Positions 42,750-53,023 of a stretch of DNA of 64,000 nucleotides are shown here, piece after piece (position 1 is the first letter of the stretch; the number at the start of each line of letters is the position of its first letter). The stretch spans positions 481,254 to 545,253 of the forward strand of contig NZ_LMSH01000001.1 in NCBI RefSeq assembly GCF_001428365.1, written 5' to 3'. The stretch is from Arthrobacter sp. Soil763 (lineage in GTDB: Bacteria > Actinomycetota > Actinomycetes > Actinomycetales > Micrococcaceae). A program made the translations under genes and the position numbers. The notes under the pieces were generated by a model, which worked only from the letters and a program-made list of their open reading frames with translations, searched no databases and was not told the DNA's origin.

Positions 42750-44414
42750 ATGGCTACCCCCGAATCCCCCGCAGAAGAGGCAGCAACTGCCCCGAAGCGG
42801 CCGCTCATCATGCGCTACGCCGCGCGTTCCGACGTCGGACGCGTGCGGGCGAAAAACGACGACTCCGCCTACGTCGGCCGCCACCTTGCCGTCGTCGCGG
42901 ACGGCATGGGCGGGCACGCCGGCGGCGACGTGGCATCCGCCGCCACCGTGCTGGACATGATCCACCTCGACCGGGACGACTACGACGCCGAGACCGGCGA
43001 AGCGGACACCGTGCTGGCGGACGAGATCCAGACCGCCAACTCGCTGCTCTCCGAGCTGGTCCACATGAACCCCAAACTGGCCGGGATGGGGACCACGGTC
43101 ACGGCCCTGCTGCTCGCGGGCGGACGGCTCCATTTCGCCCACATTGGTGATTCCCGCGCCTACCGGCTGCGCAACGGCGAGTTCGAACAGGTCAGCGTCG
43201 ACCACACCTTCGTCCAGCGCCTGATTGACGAAGGCCGGCTCCGCCCGGAAGAGGCGGAAACCCACCCGCACAAGAACGTCCTCATGCGCGTCCTGGGCGA
43301 CGTCGATGCCAGCCCCGAGCTGGACCTCGACGTCCTGGAGGTCCAGCCTGGTGAACGCTGGCTGCTCTGCTCTGACGGACTGAACTATGTCGCCGGGCAC
43401 GTCGTGGAACGCACCGTGCGCGAAACGAAGAGCCTGCGCGAATGCGCCGACACCCTCGTCGAACTCACGCTGAAGGCCGGCGCGCCGGACAACGTAACCG
43501 TCGTGATGGTCGACATCGCGGAGCAAACCCCCGACGATGTCAGCACCGCCGCCGTCGAGGTCATCCCGACGCCGGTGGCGGCTCCGGCCCCGCAGCCGCC
43601 CGCCGTGTCCGCGGCCCCGTCCGCGCCCGGCAGCGGCAGCGTGTTCGCCGCCAAGGCCCCCGACGCCGCCGGCCTCCCGGACAAACCGCAGGACGGTTCC
43701 GGCGAAGGACACAAAGAGCCCCAGCCGTCGACCGACCCGCACCTTGGCGAGCACCTGTCCGCCGAAGTTTTGCGCGAGGAACTCTCCACACGCCCGCACG
43801 AACTGGTCGGAGCCGCGGCGTCCGCGGCGGCCTCGGGCTCCATCCCGTCCATCGCCGGCCGCACCGTGGCCCGCCGTGCCGCGACAGTCCTGACCCACAA
43901 GGCCGATCCGGACAAAGACGAACCCGACGAGTTCAAACCGCCCGTCAGGCGCCGGCGCTGGCTGACCGTGTCCATCGCCGCGGCCATCGTCGCCGTCCTG
44001 GGGATCGGCCTGTGGCTCGGCTACGCGTGGACGCAGACGCGGTACTACGTCGGCGAATACGACCAGCGCGTAGCGATTTTCAACGGCGTCTCCCAGCGGC
44101 TTGGCCCCATCCCGCTTTCCACCCTCGAAACGGTGACCGATATCCGCATGTCAGACCTGCCAGAATTCTCGCAGCAGCGGGTCCGCCAGACGGTCCCTGC
44201 GCGGGACCTCTACGATGCCCAGCGGATCGTGAAGAACCTTGAGCGCACCGGCACGACGGCGCCCGCCGACGAGTGCCTGACCCCCTCGCCCACGGCCACT
44301 CCCAGCGCCTCGGCGTCCCCGCGCAGCTCCGCGTCGGCGGGCGCCGCCGCCCGCACGAAGTCGCCCAGCCCCACCCCGTCCCCGACCCCGACCTACTGCG
44401 AGGGGGACAAATGA
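42750..44414 (+). CDS. pstP: PP2C-family Ser/Thr phosphatase
   Basis: 554 residues. The PP2C domain (about 20-255) has RSDVGRVRAKNDDS, VADGMGGHAGGDVAS, GIGDSRAYRL-like HIGDSRAYRLR and DNVTVVMVD, so all metal-binding Asp are present. Then come a long Pro/Ala linker, one membrane helix (about 410-430, VSIAAAIVAVLGIGLWLGYAW) and an extracellular part ending in Thr/Pro/Ser-rich sequence. It reverses PknA/PknB phosphorylation. The next gene overlaps by 4 bases. Confidence 0.95.
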   Translation: MATPESPAEEAATAPKRPLIMRYAARSDVGRVRAKNDDSAYVGRHLAVVADGMGGHAGGDVASAATVLDMIHLDRDDYDAETGEADTVLADEIQTANSLLSELVHMNPKLAGMGTTVTALLLAGGRLHFAHIGDSRAYRLRNGEFEQVSVDHTFVQRLIDEGRLRPEEAETHPHKNVLMRVLGDVDASPELDLDVLEVQPGERWLLCSDGLNYVAGHVVERTVRETKSLRECADTLVELTLKAGAPDNVTVVMVDIAEQTPDDVSTAAVEVIPTPVAAPAPQPPAVSAAPSAPGSGSVFAAKAPDAAGLPDKPQDGSGEGHKEPQPSTDPHLGEHLSAEVLREELSTRPHELVGAAASAAASGSIPSIAGRTVARRAATVLTHKADPDKDEPDEFKPPVRRRRWLTVSIAAAIVAVLGIGLWLGYAWTQTRYYVGEYDQRVAIFNGVSQRLGPIPLSTLETVTDIRMSDLPEFSQQRVRQTVPARDLYDAQRIVKNLERTGTTAPADECLTPSPTATPSASASPRSSASAGAAARTKSPSPTPSPTPTYCEGDK

Positions 44415-45865
44415 CACCGATCGATCCCACGCCCAAGCCGCGCCGCAACGCCGAGCTGGTCCTGCTGATCCTGGCCCTCGTGGTCGGGATCGGCGCGAAC
44501 GCCCTCGTCGGAGTGGACCGGCAGAAGGCGTTCGACACCGACTTCTGGTTCCAGTCCGGGCTCCTTGCGGCGGCGGCGCTGGCATTCCACGTGGTGTTAC
44601 GGCTCCGGGCGAAATATGCCGATCCGGTAATACTTCCCCTGGTGGTGGCCCTCAACGGGCTCGGCCTGGCGATGATCCACCGCCTGGACCGGGTCGGTGA
44701 GGACACCGGCAACAACCAGCTCCGCTGGACCCTGGTGGCCATGGCCGTCGCGATCGCCGTCATTTTCTTCCTCAAGGACCACCGCCTGTTGCGGCGCTTC
44801 ACCTACATCTCGCTCGCCGTCAGCGCGGTGCTGCTGATCCTGCCGCTGGTTCCGGGCATTTCCGCCGGCGAGGTCCTGGGCGCCAGCGTCTGGATCAAGC
44901 TGGGGTCCATGACCTTCCAGCCGGGCGAAATCGCCAAGATCACCCTCGCGATCTTCTTCGCCGGGTATCTGTCCTCCAACCGGGACCTGATCCTGCTCGC
45001 GGGCCGGAAGATCGGGCCGGTGCAGTTCCCCCGGTTCAAGGACATGGGCCCGATGATCACGGCCTGGCTGGTCAGCATCGGGGTGCTGATCTTCCAGCGG
45101 GACCTGGGGACCTCGATCCTCTTCTTCGGCCTGTTCCTCGTCATGATCTATGTCGCCACCAGCCGGATCAGCTGGGTCATCATCGGCGTGGTCCTGATGG
45201 CAGCCGGCGGCTTCGTGGCGTCCAAGGTCTTCTCCCACGTCGCGCTCCGCATCGACGGCTGGCTCAACGCCTTCACCCCCGAGGTCTACGACCGTGAGTT
45301 CGGCGGCAGCCGGCAGATCGTCGAAGGTCTCTTCGGCATGGCCAACGGTGGCCTGGTCGGCACCGGGCTGGGCCAGGGCCGCCCGAACCTGGTTCCCTTC
45401 GCCAACAGCGACATGATCATCGCGTCCTTCGGCGAGGAACTGGGGCTGATCGGCGTCTTCGCGATCGTCCTCATGTACTTGTTGCTCTTCACCCGCGGAT
45501 TCCGGGCCGCGCTCGGCACCCGGGACGCCTTCGGCAAGCTGCTCGCCACGGGCTTGTCTTTCGCCGTCGCCCTGCAGTGCTTCGTCGTCATCGGCGGCGT
45601 CACCCGGCTGATCCCGCTGACCGGACTGACCACGCCGTTTCTGGCCGCCGGCGGTTCCTCGCTGCTGGCCAACTGGATCATCGTCGGCCTGCTCCTGATG
45701 ATCTCGCACGCCGCGCGCGGTCCGGTGGACACCACCCCGCTGCCGCCGGGACAGGCGCCCGACGCCGAGACGGGGGCGGCGGCTGTGCCGCCGAGGCCGG
45801 CCGCGGCGCCGTCGTCCCCCCGTACCAGTCCAGACGCTCCCACCGAGGCGGTGAAACACCTGTGA
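44411..45865 (+). CDS. rodA: SEDS peptidoglycan polymerase RodA
   Basis: 484 residues from the ATG at 44411 that overlaps the pstP stop. Ten or so membrane segments with the SEDS signature (FQPGEIAKITLAIFFAGYLS, LGTSILFFGLFLVMIYVAT, the NAFTPEVYDREFGGSRQIVEGLFGMANGGLVGTGLGQGRP loop). It polymerises glycan strands together with the class B PBP encoded next, which overlaps by 4 bases. The C-terminus is a Pro/Ala tail. Confidence 0.95.
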   Translation: MTPIDPTPKPRRNAELVLLILALVVGIGANALVGVDRQKAFDTDFWFQSGLLAAAALAFHVVLRLRAKYADPVILPLVVALNGLGLAMIHRLDRVGEDTGNNQLRWTLVAMAVAIAVIFFLKDHRLLRRFTYISLAVSAVLLILPLVPGISAGEVLGASVWIKLGSMTFQPGEIAKITLAIFFAGYLSSNRDLILLAGRKIGPVQFPRFKDMGPMITAWLVSIGVLIFQRDLGTSILFFGLFLVMIYVATSRISWVIIGVVLMAAGGFVASKVFSHVALRIDGWLNAFTPEVYDREFGGSRQIVEGLFGMANGGLVGTGLGQGRPNLVPFANSDMIIASFGEELGLIGVFAIVLMYLLLFTRGFRAALGTRDAFGKLLATGLSFAVALQCFVVIGGVTRLIPLTGLTTPFLAAGGSSLLANWIIVGLLLMISHAARGPVDTTPLPPGQAPDAETGAAAVPPRPAAAPSSPRTSPDAPTEAVKHL

Positions 45866-47319
45866 ACCAGGCCATTCGCAACTCCTGGATCGCGGCGATC
45901 GCCATGTTCGCCCTCATCTTCGGGGCGCTCAGCTACGTGCAGGTGGTCGGCGCCGACGAGCTGAAGACCAACGCATGGAACAAGCGCACACTGCTGCAGA
46001 ACTACTGCAACGACCGCGGCGCGATCATTGTCGGCGGCACCCCCATCGCGCAGTCGGTGGCCGGTTCGGAGACCTGCCAGTTCCAGCGCAGCTACCCGCA
46101 GCCGGAGCTGTACGCCGGGATCACCGGCTATTTCTCCAAGAACTACGGCCTGACCGGCATGGAACTGGCGATGAACGAGCAGCTCGCCGGTAGCTCGGAC
46201 CAGCTCTTCCTCGACCGGGTCGGGCAGCTGTTCCTCGGGAACCAGCCCAAGGGTGCCTCGGTGGAGCTGACTCTGGATCCGAAAATCCAGAAGCTGGCCT
46301 ATGACCTGATCCCGGAGGGCCAGCGCGGTTCGATCGTGGTCACCAATCCCCGGACCGGCGCGATCCTGGCGATGGTGTCCAAGCCTTCGTACGATCCGAA
46401 CCTGATCGCCACGCAGGACGCGGACGCCGAAGCGGCAAACATCACGGCGTTGAACAAGATCCCCGGGATCAACCTCAACCAGTCGGTGAGCGGCCCCACC
46501 GGGGCGCTGCTGGCGCCCGGTTCGGTGTTCAAGCTGATCGACACCGCCGCCGCACTGAATTCCGGCAAATACAACAAGGACAGCGTGTTGCCTAACCCGG
46601 CGGAAATGCCGTTCCCGGGCATCCAGTACAAGCTGCCAAACTACGCCGGCGGCAACTGTTACACCCGGAACACCGCGACGTTCGCCTTCGCCCTGCAGCA
46701 GTCCTGCAACACGCCGTTCGCCCGCATCGCTATCGATCTGGGCCAGAAGGCCATCGAAGAGCAGGCCGCCAAGTTCGGTTTCGGCCAGGACTTCGGCGAC
46801 CAGCTCAAGCTCGAGAGCGCCAAGAGCTTCTTCCCGAGCGAACCGCTGGACGACGCCGGCCTGGCCCAGTCGGCCATCGGCCAACGCGACGTCCGCGCCA
46901 CGCCGTTGCAGATCAACACGATGACCGCCGCGATCGCCAACGGCGGGGTGCAGATGAAGCCGAGCCTGGTCAAGGCCCTGCGGTCGCCGGACCTGCGGAT
47001 CATCAACGAGCCCAAGCCTGAGGTCCTGCGGACGTCGACCAGCCCCGAAATTGCGCGCCAGATCTCCGAGTGGATGGCCAGCGTGGTCAGCGACGGCATC
47101 GCCCGGGGCGCCGCGGTGCCCGGCATTGAAGTGGCCGGCAAGACCGGCACGGCCGAACTCGGCACCGGCTTGAACAATTCATGGTTTACCGGGTTTGCCC
47201 CGGCAAACGACCCGCAAGTGGCCGTCACCATCGTCATGCAAGGCGTGGACATCACCACCGGCGCAAACCTAACCAGTCCGAACGCGAAGAAGATTTTTGA
47301 GGCGGTGTTGAATAAGTGA
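45862..47319 (+). CDS. pbpA: Class B penicillin-binding protein PbpA
   Basis: 485 residues, GTG start. One N-terminal membrane helix (about 9-28), a dimerisation region, then the transpeptidase domain with the three active motifs: SVFK (in [16 protein letters not shown]), SCN ([12 protein letters not shown]) and KTG ([10 protein letters not shown]). It cross-links peptidoglycan as the partner of RodA. The next gene, a kinase, overlaps by 4 bases. Confidence 0.95.
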   Translation: MNQAIRNSWIAAIAMFALIFGALSYVQVVGADELKTNAWNKRTLLQNYCNDRGAIIVGGTPIAQSVAGSETCQFQRSYPQPELYAGITGYFSKNYGLTGMELAMNEQLAGSSDQLFLDRVGQLFLGNQPKGASVELTLDPKIQKLAYDLIPEGQRGSIVVTNPRTGAILAMVSKPSYDPNLIATQDADAEAANITALNKIPGINLNQSVSGPTGALLAPGSVFKLIDTAAALNSGKYNKDSVLPNPAEMPFPGIQYKLPNYAGGNCYTRNTATFAFALQQSCNTPFARIAIDLGQKAIEEQAAKFGFGQDFGDQLKLESAKSFFPSEPLDDAGLAQSAIGQRDVRATPLQINTMTAAIANGGVQMKPSLVKALRSPDLRIINEPKPEVLRTSTSPEIARQISEWMASVVSDGIARGAAVPGIEVAGKTGTAELGTGLNNSWFTGFAPANDPQVAVTIVMQGVDITTGANLTSPNAKKIFEAVLNK

Positions 47320-49130
47320 GGCCTACATCGGGAATCACCCTCGGCGGCAGGTTCCAGCTGACCACACGCATTGCGATCGGCGGCATGGGGGAAGTGTGGA
47401 AGGCCAAGGACCTGATCCTGGGCCGGATCGTCGCGATCAAGGTCCTCAAGGAGGAGTACACCGGCGATCCCGGATTCCTGCAGCGTTTCCGTGCCGAGGC
47501 GCGGCACACCGCCCTGCTGAACCACGTCGGCATCGCGAATGTCTTCGACTACGGCGAGGAAGAGGGCTCCGCCTACCTCGTGATGGAGCTCGTCCCCGGC
47601 CAGCCGCTGAGCAGCATCATCGAACACGAGCAGGTGCTCTCCCCGGACCGCACCCTCTCGATGATCTCGCAGACGGCGCGGGCCCTGTCCGTCGCGCACG
47701 CCCAGGGCCTGGTGCACCGCGACATCAAACCGGGCAACCTGCTGATCACGCCGGACGGCCGGGTCAAGGTCACCGACTTCGGGATCGCCCGGCTGGCAGA
47801 CCAGGTGCCGCTGACCCAGACCGGCCAGGTGATGGGCACGGCCCAGTACCTGGCCCCGGAACAGGCCACCGGCCAGACCGCCACCGGTGCCTCGGACATC
47901 TATTCGCTGGGCGTCATCGGGTATGAGTGCCTTACCGGCCACCGCCCCTTCTCCGGGGAATCCCAGATCGCGATCGCCCTGGCCCAGGTTAACGACGCGC
48001 CGCCGCCGCTGCCGGACACCCTGCCCCGGCCGGTGCGTGCGCTGCTGATGTCAATGCTGGCCAAGGATCCGAAAAACCGCCCGGCCGACGCGATCAAGCT
48101 CGCCGAAGCGGCCGACGCCATCCGCAACGGGGATATTGCGGCGGCCCACGCCGCTGTCCCGGGCATGCTGCTGTTCGAGGCCGCCACCGGGCCGATCACC
48201 GCGCCGGTCAACGTGCCCACGGCGGCGACCGGCGTAATCGGTGCGTCCGCGGCGGAAGACAAGTCGACGTCGGCGCTGCCGGTGCTCGGGGCAGCCGGCG
48301 CCGGCGCTGCCGCAGGCCTCGCGGCAGGTGCCGCCGCCGCCAGTGGCCACGGCGCCCGCAACGCGCTCAACCGCGCCGATGCCTTGGCCGCGGAGCGGAC
48401 TTGGGAGCAGGAGGAAGAGGACTACGACGGCTACGAGCCCGCGGAGGAGAAGCGCCGCCGTGGCCGCAGCCCGTGGACCTGGCCGCTGATCGCCCTGATC
48501 CTGCTGGTGCTGTTCGCCCTGGTGGGGATCGTCCTGTCCCAGGCCGGGGTTTTGTTCCCGTCTTCTCCCGCCGTCACGAGTTCCAGCGCCAAGGCGACCA
48601 CGACGAGCGCCGCTCCCACCTCGAAGTCGCCCAGCCCGACCAGCAGCTCGGCCACGCCCACGGAATCGACGCCCCCGGCGATCAACCTGATCCCGGACGC
48701 CTACAAGGGCCGTCCTTACGAAGAGGTCAGGGCCGAACTGATCGGTCTCGGCCTGCAGGTCAGGGGCAACGGGGTCGCCGATCCCGCCGCGCCGGGCACG
48801 GTCCTGGACATCGATCCCTCCGGCCCGGTCCAGCCCGGCGAGACCATCACCGTGACCTACTCCAAGGGTCCGGAGAAGGTGGCGGTCCCGTCGCTGGAAC
48901 CGGGTGCGAGCGAAAAGCAGGTCCAGCGGGCGATTGAGAACGCCGGGCTGCGGTGGCAGAAGGGCGAACCGGTCGAGGGCGACGGCACCCAGAAAGAGGG
49001 CACGTTCGTCAGCTCCGAGCCGGCCTCCGGCGATGAGGTTCCCGCGGGTTCGGTCGTGACCTACCACCTCGCCGCCCCGACGGCTCCGGACGCGTCTTCA
49101 CCATCCCCGAGCGCCACCTCCACGAAGTAG
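47316..49130 (+). CDS. pknA: Ser/Thr protein kinase PknA with two PASTA domains
   Basis: 604 residues, GTG start. The kinase domain spans 10-275, with Lys42, catalytic Asp136 in [11 protein letters not shown] 154-156 and activation-loop [17 protein letters not shown] long Ala-rich linker, one membrane helix (388-409) and two extracellular PASTA-like domains follow (about 456-518 and 521-586). Mycobacterial PknA lacks PASTA, so this copy is built like PknB. It regulates cell shape and division, probably sensing muropeptides. Confidence 0.93.
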   Translation: MRPTSGITLGGRFQLTTRIAIGGMGEVWKAKDLILGRIVAIKVLKEEYTGDPGFLQRFRAEARHTALLNHVGIANVFDYGEEEGSAYLVMELVPGQPLSSIIEHEQVLSPDRTLSMISQTARALSVAHAQGLVHRDIKPGNLLITPDGRVKVTDFGIARLADQVPLTQTGQVMGTAQYLAPEQATGQTATGASDIYSLGVIGYECLTGHRPFSGESQIAIALAQVNDAPPPLPDTLPRPVRALLMSMLAKDPKNRPADAIKLAEAADAIRNGDIAAAHAAVPGMLLFEAATGPITAPVNVPTAATGVIGASAAEDKSTSALPVLGAAGAGAAAGLAAGAAAASGHGARNALNRADALAAERTWEQEEEDYDGYEPAEEKRRRGRSPWTWPLIALILLVLFALVGIVLSQAGVLFPSSPAVTSSSAKATTTSAAPTSKSPSPTSSSATPTESTPPAINLIPDAYKGRPYEEVRAELIGLGLQVRGNGVADPAAPGTVLDIDPSGPVQPGETITVTYSKGPEKVAVPSLEPGASEKQVQRAIENAGLRWQKGEPVEGDGTQKEGTFVSSEPASGDEVPAGSVVTYHLAAPTAPDASSPSPSATSTK

Positions 49131-49136
49131 CCTTCC

Positions 49137-51119
49137 ATGTCGACTTCACCCCGCACTCCAGCGCACCGGGAGGACAGCAGCCCCGCGTCGGCCCGGCGCG
49201 TCCTCAGCGGACGCTACGAGCTGGGTGAGCTGATCGGCCGCGGCGGCATGGCGGACGTCTACCGGGGGGTGGACACCAGGCTCGGCCGAACCGTGGCGAT
49301 CAAGCTGCTCCGGCCCGATCTGGCCCGTGACCCCCAGTTCCAATCCCGCTTCAAGCGCGAGGCCCAGGCCGTCGCGGCGTTGAACCACCCGTCGATCGTG
49401 GCCGTCTTCGACACCGGAGACCACGCCGTCCCGGGCGGTCACGACGACAGTGTCCGGGTGCCGTACATCGTCATGGAGTACGTATCCGGCAAAACCATCC
49501 GCGACCTGATCAAGGCCAACGAGGTCACCATCGACCAGGCGATCGACTTCACCCTCGGCGTGCTGTCCGCGCTGGACTACAGCCACCGCGCCGGGATCGT
49601 GCACCGCGACATCAAGCCCGCGAACGTGATGTGCCCGGGTGCCAACACCGTCAAGGTGATGGACTTCGGAATCGCCCGCGCCATGGCCGATGCCTCGGCG
49701 ACCATGACACAGACCCAGGCCGTCGTGGGTACGGCGCAGTATCTCTCCCCCGAGCAGGCGCGGGGCGAGACCGTCGACGCGCGCAGCGACCTGTATTCAG
49801 CCGGTTGCCTGCTGTACGAGATGCTGACCGGCCGTCCGCCCTTCGTCGGCGACAGCCCGGTGTCCGTCGCTTACCAGCACGTGCGGGAGATCCCGGAGCC
49901 CGCGAGCAGTCTCAACCCGGACGTTTCCCCCGCCCTCGACAGTGTGCTGGCTAAGGCCCTGCAAAAGAACCGGGCGGACCGGTTCCAGGACGCCGCGGCC
50001 TTCCGTCGCGCCCTGCGCGCGGCCCGCAGCGGCGTCGCCGTCGCTGCCCTGCCGCCCGGCGAAGCCCCGACGGACCCGAACAATACGGTCGAAGGCACCG
50101 GCCAGCTGCCCCCGACAGCGGCCTTCGCCCTGACCGGCGCCAAGTTCCTCGACGACGCCCCGTCCGGCCGTCTCCCGGCCGTGCCAGCCGACGCCGGGGA
50201 CACTGCCCTGGACGGAACGACGGCGGCCGCTCCGCCGGACACGGGCAGCCTCGGCCTGAGCCTGCCGGCTGAACGCGAGCCCAGTCCCCGGCAGAAAACC
50301 CGCCGCCGGATGTGGATCGCGACGCTGGTGATCTTTACCCTGCTTGTTCTGGCCGGCGGCGGTCTGTGGCTTTACAACATGGTCAACCAGCGGCCGGCGC
50401 CGGTTGCCAAGGTGGACGTTCCTGCCGTTACGGCGCTGACCGAATCCGAGGCGCTGCAGAAGCTCTACAACGTCGGGCTCAAACCCCAGCTGCAGCGCGT
50501 CCAGCACGAGACGGTACCGAAGGGCATCGCCGTCGGGACCGAACCTGTTGCGGGCACCGCCCTGGAGCCGAACGCGGATATCACCCTCACCATCTCCGAA
50601 GGGCCCAGCGTCGTCACGATCCCCACCGATCTGCCGGGCCGGACCGAAGCTGATGCGAGGGACGAACTGCGACGCACCGGGCTGAGCGGAGCGCCCAAAA
50701 CGACGCTGAACAACAGCCCCAACGTGCCGGCCGGGATTGTGATCACCACCAACCCCGCTCCGGGCCAGTCCGTCGCGGTGGACAGCACGGTCGAAATCAT
50801 TGTCTCCACCGGCAAGGTGGCCGTTCCGCAGCTCATCGGGCTGACCCGGGCCGAGGCGCAGGCAGCCCTGAAGAAGGCCGGCCTGGGCGCGGCCATCAAG
50901 GAAGTCGAAAACTCGCAGGTGCAGCCGGGCAGGGTGACGGCCCAGAGCGATGCCGCGGATGCGGCTGTTGAACAGGGCAAGACCGTGACCATCACGGTGG
51001 CGAAGGCCCCGGCGCCGAAGCCGACGCCCACTCCCACGCCCACTCCGACGCCTTCCGACTCCGGAAACGGCGACAACACGACCGAGGGCCTCGGCCAGCT
51101 GCTGGATCCCGGAGCCTAG
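49137..51119 (+). CDS. pknB: Ser/Thr protein kinase PknB with PASTA domains
   Basis: 660 residues. The kinase domain is at 25-290, with Lys56, Asp158 in HRDIKPAN, DFG 176-178 and the autophosphorylation pair in TQT (Thr191, Thr193). The membrane helix is at about 395-415, then three PASTA domains and a Pro/Thr-rich C-terminus. The gene is 6 bases after pknA and converges with the trpG-like gene. It is the master kinase of the cluster. Confidence 0.95.
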   Translation: MSTSPRTPAHREDSSPASARRVLSGRYELGELIGRGGMADVYRGVDTRLGRTVAIKLLRPDLARDPQFQSRFKREAQAVAALNHPSIVAVFDTGDHAVPGGHDDSVRVPYIVMEYVSGKTIRDLIKANEVTIDQAIDFTLGVLSALDYSHRAGIVHRDIKPANVMCPGANTVKVMDFGIARAMADASATMTQTQAVVGTAQYLSPEQARGETVDARSDLYSAGCLLYEMLTGRPPFVGDSPVSVAYQHVREIPEPASSLNPDVSPALDSVLAKALQKNRADRFQDAAAFRRALRAARSGVAVAALPPGEAPTDPNNTVEGTGQLPPTAAFALTGAKFLDDAPSGRLPAVPADAGDTALDGTTAAAPPDTGSLGLSLPAEREPSPRQKTRRRMWIATLVIFTLLVLAGGGLWLYNMVNQRPAPVAKVDVPAVTALTESEALQKLYNVGLKPQLQRVQHETVPKGIAVGTEPVAGTALEPNADITLTISEGPSVVTIPTDLPGRTEADARDELRRTGLSGAPKTTLNNSPNVPAGIVITTNPAPGQSVAVDSTVEIIVSTGKVAVPQLIGLTRAEAQAALKKAGLGAAIKEVENSQVQPGRVTAQSDAADAAVEQGKTVTITVAKAPAPKPTPTPTPTPTPSDSGNGDNTTEGLGQLLDPGA

Positions 51120-51132
51120 CGCCTCGCCGTCG

Positions 51133-51774
51133 TCAGTGCCGGATTAGCGGACTCAGCTCGGCGGCCCGTGCGGCAGCCCCGGCCATGCCCAGCGACTCGA
51201 GCCAGTTGCCCAGCATCAGGTAGCCGCCCTCGGTCAGGACCGACTCCGGGTGGAACTGGACTCCGCACAGGGGCGCGGTACGGTGCTGCAGGCCCATCAC
51301 GACGCCGGTGGCGGTCTCCGCCGTGACCTCAAGTTCCGCGGGGATGCTGTCGCGGACCGCCGCAAGGGAGTGGTACCGCGTGGCCGTGAAAGGCGACGGC
51401 AGGCCGGTGAAAACGCTGCCGCCCTGGTGTTCCACGAGCGAGGTTTTGCCGTGCATGAGCTCCGGGGCATGGGTTACACGGCCGCCAAAGGCCTCGGCCA
51501 GCGCCTGGTGCCCGAGGCAGACGCCGAGCATGGGCTTGCCGTGGCTGCCGCACCACTTGATCAGTTCAATGCAGACGCCGGCCTCCGCCGGGGCCCCGGG
51601 GCCGGGCGAGATGAGCACGCCGTCGCGCGCCTCCGCCATTTCGACCGCCTCGGCCAGGGTCACATCATCGTTGCGGACCACGGTAGTTTCCGCACCGAGC
51701 TCCTGCAGGTAGCCGACCAGGGTGTAGACAAAGCTGTCGTAGTTGTCTACGACCAGGATCTTGGTTGTACTCAT
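51133..51774 (-). CDS. Anthranilate/aminodeoxychorismate synthase glutaminase subunit
   Basis: 213 residues. Class I glutamine amidotransferase: VVDNYDSFVYTLVGYLQ, ISPGPGAP, nucleophile Cys in LGVCLGHQALAEAFGG, and the late FHPES motif. It supplies ammonia to TrpE or PabB, neither of which is in this window. The same isolated gene sits beside pknB in mycobacteria (called trpG there), and the primary partner cannot be told from sequence. Confidence 0.9.
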   Translation of the reverse strand: MSTTKILVVDNYDSFVYTLVGYLQELGAETTVVRNDDVTLAEAVEMAEARDGVLISPGPGAPAEAGVCIELIKWCGSHGKPMLGVCLGHQALAEAFGGRVTHAPELMHGKTSLVEHQGGSVFTGLPSPFTATRYHSLAAVRDSIPAELEVTAETATGVVMGLQHRTAPLCGVQFHPESVLTEGGYLMLGNWLESLGMAGAAARAAELSPLIRH

Positions 51775-52005
51775 GGGTGCCTTGCTGAACCAATCGTCGA
51801 ATCAGTGGACGGCCCACGCTGCGCCGTCCGGGAAAAGGAACCTGCCCCGGCGTCCGGACGCGCCCAAACCACAGCCGCCCGGAGTCCAGCTAGAATTGGC
51901 TGCGATTAGGATTTCAAACTTGACCAAGAGCGCGTGGCCGCCGGCTATTCCTCCCTGCAGGATACCAAGCCCGGCAGCGCCCTCTCATCCCGCCAAGGAG
52001 GACCC

Positions 52006-52260
52006 GTGCCCGAGTCTAAGCCGCGGAAGAGGACTGCGCGCGTGGCGCCGCAGACCTCCGCCACGCAGGCCTACAAGCCCAACCCCGTCTGGTTTAAGCC
52101 GGTGATGTTCGGCCTGATGATCCTCGGACTGCTGTGGATCATTACGTTTTACATCAGCGAAGGCACCCTCCCCGTCAGGGCTTGGGAGTCCTGGAACATT
52201 GTTGCCGGCTTCGGCATCGCGATCGTGGGCTTCCTGATGACCACGCGGTGGCGTTCCTGA
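52006..52260 (+). CDS. crgA: Cell division protein CrgA
   Basis: 84 residues from a GTG at 52006 with AAGGAGGA upstream; an upstream ATG frame (51934) is less likely. A basic N-terminus (SKPRKRTARVAP) precedes two membrane helices (about 30-48 and 63-80) with NPVWFKPVMFGLMILGLLWI and the RAWESWNIVAGFGIAIVGFLMTTRW end, the standard CrgA pattern. It bridges FtsI/PBPs and FtsZ at the septum. A strong terminator follows. Confidence 0.95.
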   Translation: MPESKPRKRTARVAPQTSATQAYKPNPVWFKPVMFGLMILGLLWIITFYISEGTLPVRAWESWNIVAGFGIAIVGFLMTTRWRS

Positions 52261-52307
52261 CGGCACTTCTGGCGCTGCCCCTGCCCCGACGCAGGACTGA
52301 AGCACCC

Positions 52308-52347
52308 CCGCAGGCCGGCACACACCGTGTGCCGGCCTGCGGCTTTA
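52308..52347 (+). terminator. Strong terminator after crgA
   Basis: A 16-bp perfect stem (52308-52323 with 52327-52342) with a 3-base loop, then CTTTAA. Confidence 0.85.
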
Positions 52348-52417
52348 ATCACCCGGCCAGCGTGTTCCCGCCGCCCCGAATGGCGGGGCGCGGGGCCCCT
52401 CCCCGCAAAGGAATCGC

Positions 52418-53023
52418 ATGAACCCCGAACCCAGTGGCTGCATCATCGGCGAGGACGGGCTCGCACGGCCGGCCTGGGCGGCCACCGACCCAGTGCTGCG
52501 GAACTACTACGACACCGAGTGGGGCCTGCCCGTCCGGGACGAACAGGGACTCTATGAGCGCATCAGCCTCGAGGCCTTCCAGGCCGGCCTGTCCTGGGCG
52601 ACAATCCTGCGCAAGCGTCCGGCCTTCCGGGCCGCCTTTGCGGATTTTCACCCGGAAACCGTGGCCTCCTTTACCGAGGACGACGTCGACCGGCTGCTCC
52701 AGGACGCCGGCATTGTGCGCAACAGGCTCAAGATCCGCGCGACCATCACCAACGCCCGGGCGACCCTGGAGCTGAGGAACGACGGCGGCCTGGTGGACTT
52801 CGTGTGGGGATTCCGCCCCGCCGCCACTCCCGAGCCCACGTCGCTGGCGCAGATCCCGACGACCTCGCCTGAGTCCGTCGCGCTTTCCAAGGCGCTGCGC
52901 AAGCGTGGCTTTGTGTTCGTCGGGCCCACCATCATGTTCGCGCTCATGGAGGCGATTGGGATGGTCGACACGCACCTTCTCGACAGCCACCGCCGGGGCA
53001 GCTCCGGCGTCTGGGCCTCCTAA
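52418..53023 (+). CDS. DNA-3-methyladenine glycosylase I (Tag) family
   Basis: 201 residues, ATG with AAGGAA upstream. The Tag fold is seen in NYYDTEWGLPVRDEQGLYERI, LEAFQAGLSWATILRKRPAFR, and VFVGPTIMFALMEAIGMVDTH. It excises alkylated bases in base excision repair. Unusually, the zinc-snap ligands are not standard: the usual YHD motif reads YYD, and the C-terminal Cys region ends HLLDSHRRGSSG with no Cys. So it may be zinc-free or a paralogue with altered function. Confidence 0.87.
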   Translation: MNPEPSGCIIGEDGLARPAWAATDPVLRNYYDTEWGLPVRDEQGLYERISLEAFQAGLSWATILRKRPAFRAAFADFHPETVASFTEDDVDRLLQDAGIVRNRLKIRATITNARATLELRNDGGLVDFVWGFRPAATPEPTSLAQIPTTSPESVALSKALRKRGFVFVGPTIMFALMEAIGMVDTHLLDSHRRGSSGVWAS

